Source of the DNA: Brevundimonas mediterranea
GTDB taxonomy: Bacteria; Pseudomonadota; Alphaproteobacteria; Caulobacterales; Caulobacteraceae
DNA: 64,000 nt
Assembly: GCF_011064825.1 (NCBI RefSeq)
Contig: NZ_CP048751.1
Coordinates: 2,852,001 to 2,916,000 of the forward strand
Reading direction: 5' to 3'
The position numbers and the translations under genes were made by a program. Each line of letters starts with the position of its first letter. The first letter of the stretch is position 1. This document shows positions 44,366-52,996 of the stretch, in pieces. The notes under the pieces were generated by a model. The model was not told the DNA's origin, ran no database searches, and saw nothing but the letters and a program-made list of their open reading frames with translations.

Positions 44366-45058
44366 ATGAATATGACTGACCTTCTGAGTGATATCGACGT
44401 CCATCATGCGCCGCGTTCGGTGTCTGATCGCATCGCCTGGGGTTTTGTGAAGTCGCTCCGCTTCTGCGCGGACACCTTCTTCGCCAAGCGTTACGGCCAC
44501 CGGGCCGTGGTGCTGGAGACGGTGGCGGCCGTGCCCGGCATGGTCGGAGCCACCCTGACCCACCTGAAAGCCCTGCGGCGCATGAGCGACGACCGCGGCT
44601 GGATCCGCACCCTGATGGACGAGGCCGAAAACGAGCGCATGCACCTGATGACCTTCATCGAGGTGTGCCAGCCGACCCTGTTCGAACGTTTCATCGTCAT
44701 GGCCGTGCAATGGCTGTTCTATCTCTTCTTCTTCGGCCTCTATCTGGTCTCGCCCCGCACCGCCCATCGGGTCGTCGGCTATTTCGAAGAAGAGGCGGTG
44801 ATCAGCTACACCCATTATCTCGCTGAGATCGACGAAGGGCGTAGCGAGAACGCCCCTGCGCCTAAGATCGCCCGCGACTACTGGGGTCTGCCCGCGTCCG
44901 CAACGCTGCGCGACGTGGTTCTGGTGGTCCGCGCCGACGAGGCGCATCACCGTGACGTCAACCATGGCTTCGCCGATGAACTGGCCGGCGGACCGGTCAA
45001 GGCCGTGCGGCCGGGTCCCGCGCATGTTCCGCTTCAACCGCATTGGACGGTTGCCTGA
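44366..45058 (+). CDS. aox: Alternative oxidase (cyanide-insensitive ubiquinol oxidase)
   Basis: 230 residues. All di-iron ligands are present: Glu51 in [10 protein letters not shown], Glu90 and His93 in NERMHL, Glu142 in FEEEAV, Glu192 and His195 in RADEAHH. Two interfacial helices ([18 protein letters not shown]) anchor it in the inner membrane. It moves electrons from ubiquinol to O2 without proton pumping and is insensitive to cyanide and NO. Its placement between fixK and hemN points to induction when NO would inhibit heme-copper oxidases. Confidence 0.93.
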   Translation: MNMTDLLSDIDVHHAPRSVSDRIAWGFVKSLRFCADTFFAKRYGHRAVVLETVAAVPGMVGATLTHLKALRRMSDDRGWIRTLMDEAENERMHLMTFIEVCQPTLFERFIVMAVQWLFYLFFFGLYLVSPRTAHRVVGYFEEEAVISYTHYLAEIDEGRSENAPAPKIARDYWGLPASATLRDVVLVVRADEAHHRDVNHGFADELAGGPVKAVRPGPAHVPLQPHWTVA

Positions 45059-45073
45059 GGCCGGGGATCGCGC

Positions 45074-46429
45074 ATGTCGACCTCCCTGCCTAAGGCCTGG
45101 ATGACGCATGCCCGTCGGACCCTGCCGCGCTACACCAGCTATCCCACCGCAGTCGCTCTGCGGCCCGGGACGCTCGAAGAAGTCGAGACTTGGTTGATCG
45201 CGGATGAGGGGGAGAGCCTCTCGGTCTATGTCCACATCCCCTTCTGCGATCGACTGTGCTGGTACTGCGGCTGCCACACCAGCATTGTCTCGGACTATGA
45301 GCGGGTGGCGGCCTTCCAGGCCCAGTTGTTGCGGGAGATCGCGCTCTGGGCCGAACGGCCCGGGGTGCGGCGCGGGGTTGTGCGCCATCTGCATTTCGGC
45401 GGCGGCAGCCCCAACATCCTGCGGCCTGCGGATTTCGTCGCCGTCGTGGACCGGCTGAGGTCGATCTTCCGCTTCGCGCCCGACGCGGAGGTGGCGGTCG
45501 AACTCGACCCGGCCCGACTGGAGATCGGTTTCATCGCGGGCCTCGCGCAAGCCGGGGTCACGCGGGTAAGCCTTGGGGTTCAGACCTTCGACCCGGCGGT
45601 CCAGGTGCGGGTCAATCGACCGCAGCCCTATGCTCAGGTGGCTGAGGCCGTCGAGGAATTGCGGCGCGCAGGGATCGCGGGCGTCAATTTCGATCTGATG
45701 TATGGCCTGCCCGGTCAGACGCCGGACAATGTGGCCGAGACGGCGGACCTGGCGGCGGGGCTCGCGCCCGACCGACTCGCCGTCTTCGGCTATGCGCATG
45801 TGCCCTGGTTGAAGAAGCACCAGAGCATGATCGCCGAGACCGAACTCGCCGACGCCGCCGGACGTTGGGCCCAAGCCGGGGCGGCCCACGACCGACTGGT
45901 CTCGGCCGGTTACGAGGCGATCGGTCTGGACCACTACGCGCGTCCCGACGATCGTCTGTCGCGCGCCCTGGCGCAGGGCGGGCTGCGGCGCAATTTCCAA
46001 GGCTATACCGACGATCCCGCGCGGGTGCTCGTGCCGCTGGGGCCGTCGGCCATCGGTCAGTGGCCGACGGGACTGGTGCAAAACGCCGCGGATGCGCGGG
46101 TCTGGCGGCAGGCGATCTCCGATGGCCGGCTGCCGGTCGCACGGATACTGCCCCTGACATCCGAGGATCGGCTTCGGGGGGCGGTGATCGAAGCCCTGAT
46201 GACCGGGCTGTCGGCGGATGTCGATCAGATTTCCCAGAACCACGGGCAGTCTTCCGATCACCTCGACGCCTGTCTGGACCGGCTTCGGGAGGCGGCGGAC
46301 GCGGGCTTGTGCCGGATCGACGGGCGGCGCGTCTGGATCCCGGACGCGGCGCGGCGGCTGGTTCGCACCGTCGCGGCGGCGTTCGACGCGGCGGGCGAGC
46401 CGCCGCAACGCCATGCGCCGGCGGTTTGA
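45074..46429 (+). CDS. hemN: Oxygen-independent coproporphyrinogen III oxidase
   Basis: 451 residues, the normal HemN length. The radical-SAM cluster motif CDRLCWYCGC follows YVHIPF, and the N-terminal LPRYTSYPTAVALR and LHFGGGSPNIL are typical of true HemN rather than HemW. It converts coproporphyrinogen III to protoporphyrinogen IX without oxygen, allowing heme synthesis during anoxia. Starts 15 bases after the alternative oxidase gene, same operon. Confidence 0.94.
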   Translation: MSTSLPKAWMTHARRTLPRYTSYPTAVALRPGTLEEVETWLIADEGESLSVYVHIPFCDRLCWYCGCHTSIVSDYERVAAFQAQLLREIALWAERPGVRRGVVRHLHFGGGSPNILRPADFVAVVDRLRSIFRFAPDAEVAVELDPARLEIGFIAGLAQAGVTRVSLGVQTFDPAVQVRVNRPQPYAQVAEAVEELRRAGIAGVNFDLMYGLPGQTPDNVAETADLAAGLAPDRLAVFGYAHVPWLKKHQSMIAETELADAAGRWAQAGAAHDRLVSAGYEAIGLDHYARPDDRLSRALAQGGLRRNFQGYTDDPARVLVPLGPSAIGQWPTGLVQNAADARVWRQAISDGRLPVARILPLTSEDRLRGAVIEALMTGLSADVDQISQNHGQSSDHLDACLDRLREAADAGLCRIDGRRVWIPDAARRLVRTVAAAFDAAGEPPQRHAPAV

Positions 46430-46441
46430 CGACGCCGGGGC

Positions 46442-46455
46442 TTGAGGGGCGTCAA
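46442..46455. promoter_or_regulatory. FNR/FixK box upstream of nirK
   Basis: TTGAGGGGCGTCAA, matching TTGAN-N4-NTCAA, 69 bases before the nirK ATG and just after the hemN stop. Confidence 0.75.
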
Positions 46456-46523
46456 GCCATTGAGCGCGAGGGGTCAAGGCGCTCGCGGTCGGGCGGGCCT
46501 AAATTCCAGACAAAGGAGACCCC

Positions 46524-47525
46524 ATGCGCCCTCATCCCCTGGCTCGACTGGCCGCGCTCGTCGCCCTAGCGGCGGGGCAGGCCGCAGCCCAGACGCCCGC
46601 CGCGGACATCGTCCGTCGCGCCGACGACCTGCCGGCCCCGCTCACGGCCAAATCCCCGCGGACGCATCAGGTGCGGTTGGAGGCGATTGAGCGTGACGGC
46701 GCGCTGTCGGACGGACAGACCTATCGCTATTGGACCTTCAACGGTCGTACGCCCGGCCCCTTTTTAAGGGTGCGCGTCGGCGACAGGATCGAACTGACCC
46801 TCGCCAACGCCGCCGACAGTCAGATGATGCACAATATCGATCTGCACGCCGTGACCGGGCCGGGAGGCGGGGGCGGGGTCACGCGGGTCTATCCCGGCGA
46901 GAGCGCCAGCTTCCGCTTCAAGGCCCTGGCGCCGGGCCTCTATGTCTATCATTGCGCCGAGGCGATGGCGGCCCAGCACATCGCCAACGGCATGTACGGC
47001 CTGATCCTGGTGGAGCCCGAAGGCGGACTGCCGCCGGTCGATCATGAATTCTATGTCATGCAGGGCGAAATCTACGCCGAGGCGGACGGCGAGGGCCGTC
47101 TGATCGAGGATCTGGATCGGCTTCTGGAGGAGCGGCCGTCGCATTACGTGATGAACGGCGCGGTGCGCGGCCTGACGGGCGAGCGTCGCATGCGGGTGCG
47201 GGTGGGCGACACCGCCCGCCTCTATTTCGGGGTCGGCGGTCCCAACAAGACCGCCAGCCTGCATCTGATCGGCGAGATCATGGATCGCGTCTATCCCAAC
47301 GCCGCCTTGACGGACGCCCCCTTGCACAATGTCCAAACCGTCAGCGTGCCGCCTGGCGGCGCGACCGTCGTCGAGTTCACCTTCCAGGTACCCGGAGACT
47401 ACGCCCTGGTCGATCACGCCCTGACCCGGGTCGATCTCGGCGCCTTGGCGGTCATCCAAGCCGAAGGTCCGTCGTCGCCCGAGGTGTTCGACGGACGAGA
47501 CCCGCACGGCCCTCACAGTCACTGA
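46524..47525 (+). CDS. nirK: Copper-containing nitrite reductase NirK
   Basis: 333 residues with a Sec signal peptide ending AAAQ. Catalytic Asp and type 2 His lie in MMHNIDLHAVTGPGG. The type 1 Cys and adjacent type 2 His are in YVYHCAEAMAAQHIANGM, with the type 1 His and Met in the same segment. The second-domain catalytic His is in ASLHLIGEIMD. It reduces nitrite to NO in the periplasm, with pseudoazurin as the likely donor. No norB or nosZ is present nearby. Confidence 0.95.
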   Translation: MRPHPLARLAALVALAAGQAAAQTPAADIVRRADDLPAPLTAKSPRTHQVRLEAIERDGALSDGQTYRYWTFNGRTPGPFLRVRVGDRIELTLANAADSQMMHNIDLHAVTGPGGGGGVTRVYPGESASFRFKALAPGLYVYHCAEAMAAQHIANGMYGLILVEPEGGLPPVDHEFYVMQGEIYAEADGEGRLIEDLDRLLEERPSHYVMNGAVRGLTGERRMRVRVGDTARLYFGVGGPNKTASLHLIGEIMDRVYPNAALTDAPLHNVQTVSVPPGGATVVEFTFQVPGDYALVDHALTRVDLGALAVIQAEGPSSPEVFDGRDPHGPHSH

Positions 47526-48619
47526 TCCCCGATAGGGACGCGTCGAAGCCTTTGCGGAGACAGGAGGGCGGCGGTCAAATCCTCGGCGACGAGCGCCTCT
47601 GGCCAGGGGGCGCCGCCCAGCATCGCCGCGGCCGCCTGACCGAGCGCGGGCGCGCACTGGACCCCGGACCCGCCCAAGCCCGCGATCCAGAAATAATCCG
47701 CCGCATCGGTCGCCCAGCCCGCCACCGGATCGCGATCGGCCGCGAAGCTCCTCAGGCCCGCCCAGTGCGCCGTCGGCGTCCACTCGGTCCGCCCGGTCAG
47801 ATCGTTCAGGCTTTCGCAGGCCAGAGCGACGGAGAGGGGATCGGACTGGGCGTCGCAGGGCGGGGACGGCGTCTCCTCGCAGGCGCTCGCCCAGACGGCG
47901 TCCCCGGCAGGACGCAGATAGCCCTGTCCGTTCGCCTGTTTGAGGATCGGCCAGGTCCGCACTTCCACGGCAGGCGGGGGCGCGGCTTCGATCAGGGTCC
48001 GCCGGTACGACTGCAGCCCCAGGGGCTGAACCCCGGCGAGACGCGCCGTCTCGTCGGCCCAGGGGCCAGCGGCGTTGACCAGGACCGCGCCGGCAAGGGT
48101 CCGCTCCGCCGATCGAAGCCGCCAACAGCCCTGACGCCGTTCGATCGTCTCGGCCTCGAAGCCGGTGACGATCGGGCCGTGCCGCAAGACGGCCCGGCGC
48201 AAGCGATCGACCAGGCCGGCCAGGTCGATCAGGCCGGCGTCCGTCTCCAGGAAGCCCAGAGCGGTCGCCCCTGCCCGGAGGCCGGGCGCGAGCTTCGCGA
48301 TCTCGGCGGCGTCGATCCGTCGTCCCCGTCCCCATTGCTGGACGGCGGCGAGATCCGTCTCTTCGGACGCCAGATGGAGGGCCGCGCGCGGCTCCAGCAG
48401 ATCAGGAGCCAGAAGGCCCCGAGACGCGCGCGCCAGCCTCGAGACGACGGGGCCGCCATAGGTGGGGATGAACATGGCGGCCGCCCGGCCGCTGGCGTGG
48501 CGACAGAGCCAGGCCTCGCGCTCGACCAGGCAGAGCCGGCGGTGCGGCGCCAGGGCGGCGGCGACGGCCAGACCCGCAAGGCCCCCGCCCAGGATCAGAA
48601 ACTCGAATCTGTCTTGCAT
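47519..48619 (-). CDS. FAD-dependent oxidoreductase of the DAO family
   Basis: 366 residues. Rossmann GGGLAGLAVAAAL at residues 11-23, an acidic residue ending the second strand (CLVEREAW), NAAGPWADE, and the C-terminal WIAGLGGSGVQCAPALG of D-amino-acid/glycine oxidase-like enzymes. Substrate unknown. It converges on nirK with a 7-base overlap. Its promoter region is shared with the ubiT operon and carries an FNR-type box. Confidence 0.88.
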   Translation of the reverse strand: MQDRFEFLILGGGLAGLAVAAALAPHRRLCLVEREAWLCRHASGRAAAMFIPTYGGPVVSRLARASRGLLAPDLLEPRAALHLASEETDLAAVQQWGRGRRIDAAEIAKLAPGLRAGATALGFLETDAGLIDLAGLVDRLRRAVLRHGPIVTGFEAETIERRQGCWRLRSAERTLAGAVLVNAAGPWADETARLAGVQPLGLQSYRRTLIEAAPPPAVEVRTWPILKQANGQGYLRPAGDAVWASACEETPSPPCDAQSDPLSVALACESLNDLTGRTEWTPTAHWAGLRSFAADRDPVAGWATDAADYFWIAGLGGSGVQCAPALGQAAAAMLGGAPWPEALVAEDLTAALLSPQRLRRVPIGDQ

Positions 48620-48668
48620 GGCGGCTCCCGTGGCCGGGACAGCCTATCGGCGACGGCGGCCGCAAGGA

Positions 48669-48682
48669 TTGAGGCGGATCAA
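48669..48682. promoter_or_regulatory. FNR/FixK box between the DAO gene and the ubiT operon
   Basis: TTGAGGCGGATCAA, one base from the perfect inverted repeat; 100 bases before the queD-like start and 50 bases before the DAO start. A weaker half-matching copy (TTCAGCCCGATCAG) follows at 48722. Confidence 0.8.
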
Positions 48683-48782
48683 GCCCCGAAATGACGCCGG
48701 GCAGGGCGGCGATTGAGACCGGTTCAGCCCGATCAGACCCGGCTGGGTTAGGAGCCGGGGCATCCGCGACGCAGGACGCCCC

Positions 48783-49295
48783 ATGCCCTTTTATTCCACC
48801 AAGACCTATGGCCCCGAGCGCGGCCTGTCGTGCGCCTATCGTCAATGGGACGCCGGAACCGATTGCCAACTGCTGCACGGCTATGCGCTGGGGTTTCGGT
48901 TCGTCTTTGCCGCCGAGCAACTCGATCGGCGCGGCTGGGTCGTCGATTTCGGCGACGGCGGTTTCGGCAAGATCCGGCGGTGGCTGCACAAGATGTTCGA
49001 TCACACCCTTCTGGTGGCGGTCGACGACCCGGCCCGCGACGTATTCGAATCGCTCGCTGCGGCCGGGCTGGCGGACCTGCGCACCGTGCCCAGCACCAGT
49101 TGCGAGCGGCTGGCGCAGCATGTCCACGACGCCGCTCAGGAGATTCTTCACGACGCCACCCAGGGACGTTGCTGGCTGAGTTCGGTGGAATGTTTCGAGC
49201 ACAGTGCGAACAGCGCTCTGTTCGAGGCGCCTGATGCGGTCCAGCGCCAGACGGTCGCGGACGTCCTGCAGGCGGTGCTGCGGGAGATGAAATGA
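48783..49295 (+). CDS. 6-pyruvoyltetrahydropterin synthase/QueD-like protein with altered zinc site
   Basis: 170 residues. The family shape is clear (LHGYALGFRFVFAAEQLDRRGWVVDFGD, FDHTLLVA, and a Glu near the end). The canonical zinc ligands are not all kept: the first His aligns with Tyr19, and HGH reads H32-G-Y34. The active-site Cys aligns with Cys28. It is therefore doubtful that it works as a classical QueD. It opens an operon with ubiT, overlapping its start (ATGAG). Confidence 0.8.
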   Translation: MPFYSTKTYGPERGLSCAYRQWDAGTDCQLLHGYALGFRFVFAAEQLDRRGWVVDFGDGGFGKIRRWLHKMFDHTLLVAVDDPARDVFESLAAAGLADLRTVPSTSCERLAQHVHDAAQEILHDATQGRCWLSSVECFEHSANSALFEAPDAVQRQTVADVLQAVLREMK

Positions 49296-49807
49296 GCCCG
49301 CGCCTGAACCGGATTGTCGAAAGCGCGGCGGCGGAAGCGGCTCTGATGGCCCTGCGCGCGATCCCCGAGGCGGTGCTCGGAACGGCCATTCGCCGTCTTC
49401 GGCAGCGACGACCGGATGTGTTCGAACGCCTCGGGACGGCCGCGTCCGCGACCGTCGTCCTGGCGCCCACGGACCTGCCGGTCCTGTTTCGACTGACCCC
49501 GGACGCCGAGCGTCCTGTTCGCGTGGCGCGCCGGGACGATGATCGCCCCAGCGCGGCCCGGATCAGCGGGCCGCTCGTGCTGTTGCTGGGGGTTCTGGAC
49601 GGCGGGCTTGACGCCGATGCGGCCTTCTTCTCGCGCGAGATCCGCGTTTCGGGCGACACCGAGACCGTGGTCTCTCTGCACAACACCCTGGAGGCGGCGG
49701 CGCTGTCGCCGTCGGATCTGCTCGGCGCGCCCGCCTGGCTGCGCGGCGTCGCCGATGCGGCGGCGCGCGGGGCGCTCTCTTGGGGTCAGGCGCGAAGGAC
49801 ATCATGA
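49292..49807 (+). CDS. ubiT: Anaerobic ubiquinone biosynthesis accessory factor UbiT
   Basis: 171 residues with an SCP2 lipid-binding domain (VLGTAIRRLRQRRPDVFERLG, RISGPLVLLLGVLDGGLDADAAFFSREIRVSGDTE). UbiT binds polyprenyl intermediates and, with UbiU and UbiV, allows ubiquinone synthesis without oxygen. Assignment rests on the SCP2 fold plus the directly adjacent ubiU and ubiV. Confidence 0.9.
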   Translation: MSPRLNRIVESAAAEAALMALRAIPEAVLGTAIRRLRQRRPDVFERLGTAASATVVLAPTDLPVLFRLTPDAERPVRVARRDDDRPSAARISGPLVLLLGVLDGGLDADAAFFSREIRVSGDTETVVSLHNTLEAAALSPSDLLGAPAWLRGVADAAARGALSWGQARRTS

Positions 49808-50799
49808 TGGGGTCCATCGAACTCGTCTGTCCCGCCGGTTCGCCGGCGATGTTGAAAGCGGCCGTCGAGGCCGGCGCTGACAGCGTCTATTGCGGGCTGC
49901 GTGACGAAACCAACGCCCGCAATTTCCCCGGACTGAATTTCTCGCCCGAGGAACTGGCCCAGGCTGCGACTTGGGCCCACGCGCGCGGGCGAAAACTCCT
50001 CGTGGCGGTCAACACCTTTGCGCGGGCGGGACAAAGCGCCCGGTGGCGCGCCTCCGTCGACGCCGCCGCGACCTCGGGCGCCGATGCAGTGATCCTCGCC
50101 GATCTGGGGCTTTTGGCCTATGCGCGGGAGCGATGGCCGGATTTGCGACTGCACTTGTCTGTTCAGGCCGCGGCCGGATCCCCTGAAGCGGTCCGGTTCT
50201 ACGCCCAGGCCTATGGCGTCCGCCGCATCGTCCTGCCGCGCGTCCTGAGCGTTCAGGAAGTCGCCGCTCTCGTTCGCGAGACAGAAGCCGAAACCGAAGC
50301 CTTCGTGTTCGGCGGCCTGTGCGTGATGGCTGAAGGGCGCTGCGCCCTGTCGTCTTACGCCGCCCGCCGCTCCCCCAATCTTTGCGGCGTCTGCTCGCCG
50401 CCCGAGGCGGTGTCCTATACCGAAGAGGACGAAGGCCTGGTTTCGAGACTGGGGGGCTTCGCGCTAGACCAGTTCGCCCCGGGCGAGAAGGCCGGATATC
50501 CCACCCTGTGCAAGGGACGGTTCGAGGCGCGCGGCCTGCTCTCCTATCTGTTCGAAGACCCCGTCAGTCTGAACGCCATGAGCCTTCTCGCCGGATTGAA
50601 GGCGGCGGGGGTCACGGCCGTGAAGATCGAAGGCCGCCAGAGGGGCAAGGCCTATGTCGCCCGTGTGGCCGGGGCCTTCCGCCAAGCGATCGACGCCCTG
50701 GATTCGGGCGCCGATCCCGAGGCCTTCGCCCCTCTGCTGACGGACCTCGCCGAAGGCGGGCGGGAGACGGCCGGCGCCTATAGAAAGTTGTGGAGATGA
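49804..50799 (+). CDS. ubiU: O2-independent ubiquinone hydroxylase subunit UbiU (U32 family)
   Basis: 331 residues from ATG at 49804 behind GAAGGAC; it overlaps the ubiT stop. The peptidase-U32-like barrel begins ELVCPAGSPAMLKAAVEAGADSVYCG. Cluster-binding cysteines are in FGGLCVMAEGRCALSSY and LCGVCSPPE. UbiU and UbiV form a 4Fe-4S heterodimer that hydroxylates quinone precursors using prephenate as oxygen donor. Confidence 0.93.
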   Translation: MMGSIELVCPAGSPAMLKAAVEAGADSVYCGLRDETNARNFPGLNFSPEELAQAATWAHARGRKLLVAVNTFARAGQSARWRASVDAAATSGADAVILADLGLLAYARERWPDLRLHLSVQAAAGSPEAVRFYAQAYGVRRIVLPRVLSVQEVAALVRETEAETEAFVFGGLCVMAEGRCALSSYAARRSPNLCGVCSPPEAVSYTEEDEGLVSRLGGFALDQFAPGEKAGYPTLCKGRFEARGLLSYLFEDPVSLNAMSLLAGLKAAGVTAVKIEGRQRGKAYVARVAGAFRQAIDALDSGADPEAFAPLLTDLAEGGRETAGAYRKLWR

Positions 50800-51686
50800 C
50801 GGCCATGCGGATCGCGCTGGGGCCCTTGCTGTTTCACTGGGCGCCGGATCGGATTGAAGCCTTCTATGCCGAGGTAGCCGACGAGCCGTCGATCGACAGG
50901 GTCTATCTGGGCGAGGTGGTCTGCGGCAAACGTTCGCCCCTCACCCAATATGCGCTCGCGGCGGCGGCGGAGACCTTGAGCGCGGCAGGCAAGGACATCG
51001 TCTGGTCGGGCCTGGCCCTGCCGGCGACGGTCCGGGATCGCAAGGGACTGGCGGCGCTCGCCGCCCTGCCGGACCTCATTGAGGTCAACGACGTCTCCGG
51101 TCTGTCGGAGCGGCGCGACCCCTTCGTCGCCGGACCTTTGTTGAACATCTACAACGAGGGGGCGCTTGGGGAGCTGGCGCGACGCGGCTGTGTGCGCCTG
51201 TGTCCCAATGTGGAGCTTTCTCTGGAGGCGATTTCGCATCTTTCGGCGGCGCAGCCACAGGTCGAGATCGAGCTGTTCGCCTTCGGTCGGCTGCCGCTCG
51301 CCCTGTCAGGGCGCTGCTACCACGCGCGCAGCCACGGCCTGCACAAGGACGCCTGCCAGTTTGTCTGTGATCGCGATCCCGACGGGATGGATCTGAGGAC
51401 CCTGGAGGGCCAGCCCTTCCTCGCGGTCAACGGCGTGCAGACCCTGTCTTGGGCGATGCAATGCGTCGATGCGCCGGTCGCCGCCCTGCGTGCCGCCGGC
51501 GTCGGAGCGTTGCGCCTGTCGCCCCATTCCGGCGATATGCCGGCCGTCGCGCGGGCGTTTCGCGCCTATGCCGACGGCCTGTGCGATCCCGATGGGCTCC
51601 TCCAGCGACTGCAGGAATTGAACCCCTCCGTCGCCTTCGTTAGCGGCTATCTGCACGGTCTCGCCGGTGTCGCCGGGACCCGCTGA
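50796..51686 (+). CDS. ubiV: O2-independent ubiquinone hydroxylase subunit UbiV (U32 family)
   Basis: 296 residues from ATG at 50796, which overlaps the ubiU stop (ATGA). GPLLFHWAPDRIEAFYAEVADEPSIDRVYLGEVVCGKR is typical of UbiV. Cysteines at VRLCPNVE, SGRCYHARSHG and KDACQFVCDRDPDGM supply the cluster. Confidence 0.93.
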   Translation: MTAMRIALGPLLFHWAPDRIEAFYAEVADEPSIDRVYLGEVVCGKRSPLTQYALAAAAETLSAAGKDIVWSGLALPATVRDRKGLAALAALPDLIEVNDVSGLSERRDPFVAGPLLNIYNEGALGELARRGCVRLCPNVELSLEAISHLSAAQPQVEIELFAFGRLPLALSGRCYHARSHGLHKDACQFVCDRDPDGMDLRTLEGQPFLAVNGVQTLSWAMQCVDAPVAALRAAGVGALRLSPHSGDMPAVARAFRAYADGLCDPDGLLQRLQELNPSVAFVSGYLHGLAGVAGTR

Positions 51687-52026
51687 TCCGGGAACGGCCG
51701 GGCTTGACCCGCCCGGCGTGCGCGCAATCCTTGACCGGCTCGATCGTCGGCTGGTGATCCTGCTGGCCCTGCGCCTGAAGGTCGCCGACGCCATGGCCGC
51801 GTTCAAGTCGCCCGGGACGGTGCGCGATCCCGCCCGTATCGCGGCGGTGATCGATCATGTCCGTCAGCTGGCCGAGACGGTCGATCTGTCGCCGGACTTG
51901 GTCGAGGCTCTATGGCGGCAATTGATGCAAGCCAGCGCCGTCCGCCAGGCGCGGCTTGTGGCCTTGCACCGAAAAGCCGGCGACGCCGCCGCCGGCCTTC
52001 CTGTGCATCAGAACAGCCAGCCATGA
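51667..52026 (+). CDS. AroQ-type chorismate mutase domain protein
   Basis: 119 residues from GTG, overlapping ubiV by 20 bases. The AroQ helical domain is recognisable: LDRLDRRLVILLALRLKVADAMAAFK, RDPARIAAVIDHVRQLAE and ALWRQLMQASAVRQARL. It would convert chorismate to prephenate. UbiUV use prephenate as hydroxyl donor and ubiquinone headgroups come from chorismate, so its place at the end of this operon is meaningful. Isochorismate-pyruvate lyase activity is an alternative. Confidence 0.82.
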   Translation: MSPGPADPGTAGLDPPGVRAILDRLDRRLVILLALRLKVADAMAAFKSPGTVRDPARIAAVIDHVRQLAETVDLSPDLVEALWRQLMQASAVRQARLVALHRKAGDAAAGLPVHQNSQP

Positions 52027-52481
52027 CTGCCGGCGACCGCCCCGAACACCGTCGTCAAGGCCAGGACCAGCAGCACCATATGGGCGGCGTGCAGCAGGCG
52101 GAACGCCTGATCCGGCGCGCGCTTGGCCCAGGCCGGAAAGAAGCGGTGGAGCAGAAAGGGCTCCACCACAAACAGCAGCAGGACAAACACGGCCCAGACG
52201 CACACCATGGCGTGCATCCACCAGAAGCGTAGGTCGCTGAATCGGTCCCACAGCGCCATCCGCTCAACGAGATAGACGCCCGACAGGCCGACAAGCGCTA
52301 CGGCCGTGCGCGCCTGCCAGATGAAGCGACGCTCGAAGGCTTCGAAAGCCGCCAGGCGGTCGGCGCCGAGAAGCCCCCTGCGAATGGCGGGAAGCGCAAC
52401 GGTGGTGGCCATCGATACGCCGCCGATCCAGATCACCACGCCCAGCACGTGAATCACGCGCGCGAGAGCCAGGTCGTCCAT
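52008..52481 (-). CDS. Four-helix integral membrane protein, CopD-like
   Basis: 157 residues with four transmembrane segments. RVIHVLGVVIWIGGVSMAT, GVYLVERMALWD, FWWMHAMVCVWAVFVLLL and RLLHAAHMVLLVLAL place conserved His residues in helices, as in CopD/DUF2269-like proteins that may bind heme or copper. Last gene of a minus-strand unit with the cupin and TonB receptor. Overlaps the convergent chorismate mutase by 19 bases. Confidence 0.75.
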   Translation of the reverse strand: MDDLALARVIHVLGVVIWIGGVSMATTVALPAIRRGLLGADRLAAFEAFERRFIWQARTAVALVGLSGVYLVERMALWDRFSDLRFWWMHAMVCVWAVFVLLLFVVEPFLLHRFFPAWAKRAPDQAFRLLHAAHMVLLVLALTTVFGAVAGSHGWLF

Positions 52482-52531
52482 GGGAGTTTGTCCTTGTTCT
52501 GATCGTCAAGCTCGGTCGGGCGCGCCTCTGG

Positions 52532-52975
52532 TCAAGGCGCTTCTCTGGAGGGGTCAGGGGCAATGGACCCGTCGCGCAGGGGCGTGATCTGGAGCAGCAC
52601 ATCGTCCTGGCGCGCAGCGGCCCAGTGTTCGCCCCCGACCACAGGCAGCAAGATCAGGCTGCCGGGACCAAACACCCGCTCCGCCGCCGGATCGACGATC
52701 CCGCCGTCGCCCCAGGACAGATGGCCGGACACGACCGTGATGAGCCGCAGTCCCCCTTCGCCGCCGTGCGGCGGCAGAAGTTGACCTTTTTCGATCCAAA
52801 GGAGCATGACGGCGGGACGGCCCTGAGCGTCGAGGGCGACGAGGGTGCGGCGTGCGCCGGCGACATCCGAAGACGGCAGGCGATCCACGTCCAGCCGCCG
52901 GGCCTGGGCGGCGGCGGAAAGGGGCAGGGCGGCCGATGCGACGGCGGCGAAGGCGAACAAAGACAAGCGCTTCAT
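52532..52975 (-). CDS. Exported cupin-domain protein
   Basis: 147 residues with a Sec signal peptide (MKRLSLFAFAAVASAALPLSAAAQA). A single cupin barrel with LLPPHGGEGGLRLITVVSGHLSWGDGG and GPGSLILLPVVGGEHWAA; two His residues could bind metal. Lies 21 bases after the TonB receptor on the same strand. Confidence 0.8.
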   Translation of the reverse strand: MKRLSLFAFAAVASAALPLSAAAQARRLDVDRLPSSDVAGARRTLVALDAQGRPAVMLLWIEKGQLLPPHGGEGGLRLITVVSGHLSWGDGGIVDPAAERVFGPGSLILLPVVGGEHWAAARQDDVLLQITPLRDGSIAPDPSREAP

Positions 52976-52996
52976 GATAGGGTCTTTCTTGCGAGG

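Noticed and set aside
43568..46477. 969-codon open frame on the minus strand opposite fixK, aox and hemN
   Set aside because: The three plus-strand proteins carry intact catalytic motifs; the antisense product is Arg/His/Gln-rich with no family features.
46466..46484. Second TTGAG...GTCAA pair upstream of nirK
   Set aside because: Half-site spacing is four bases too long for a Crp/Fnr dimer.
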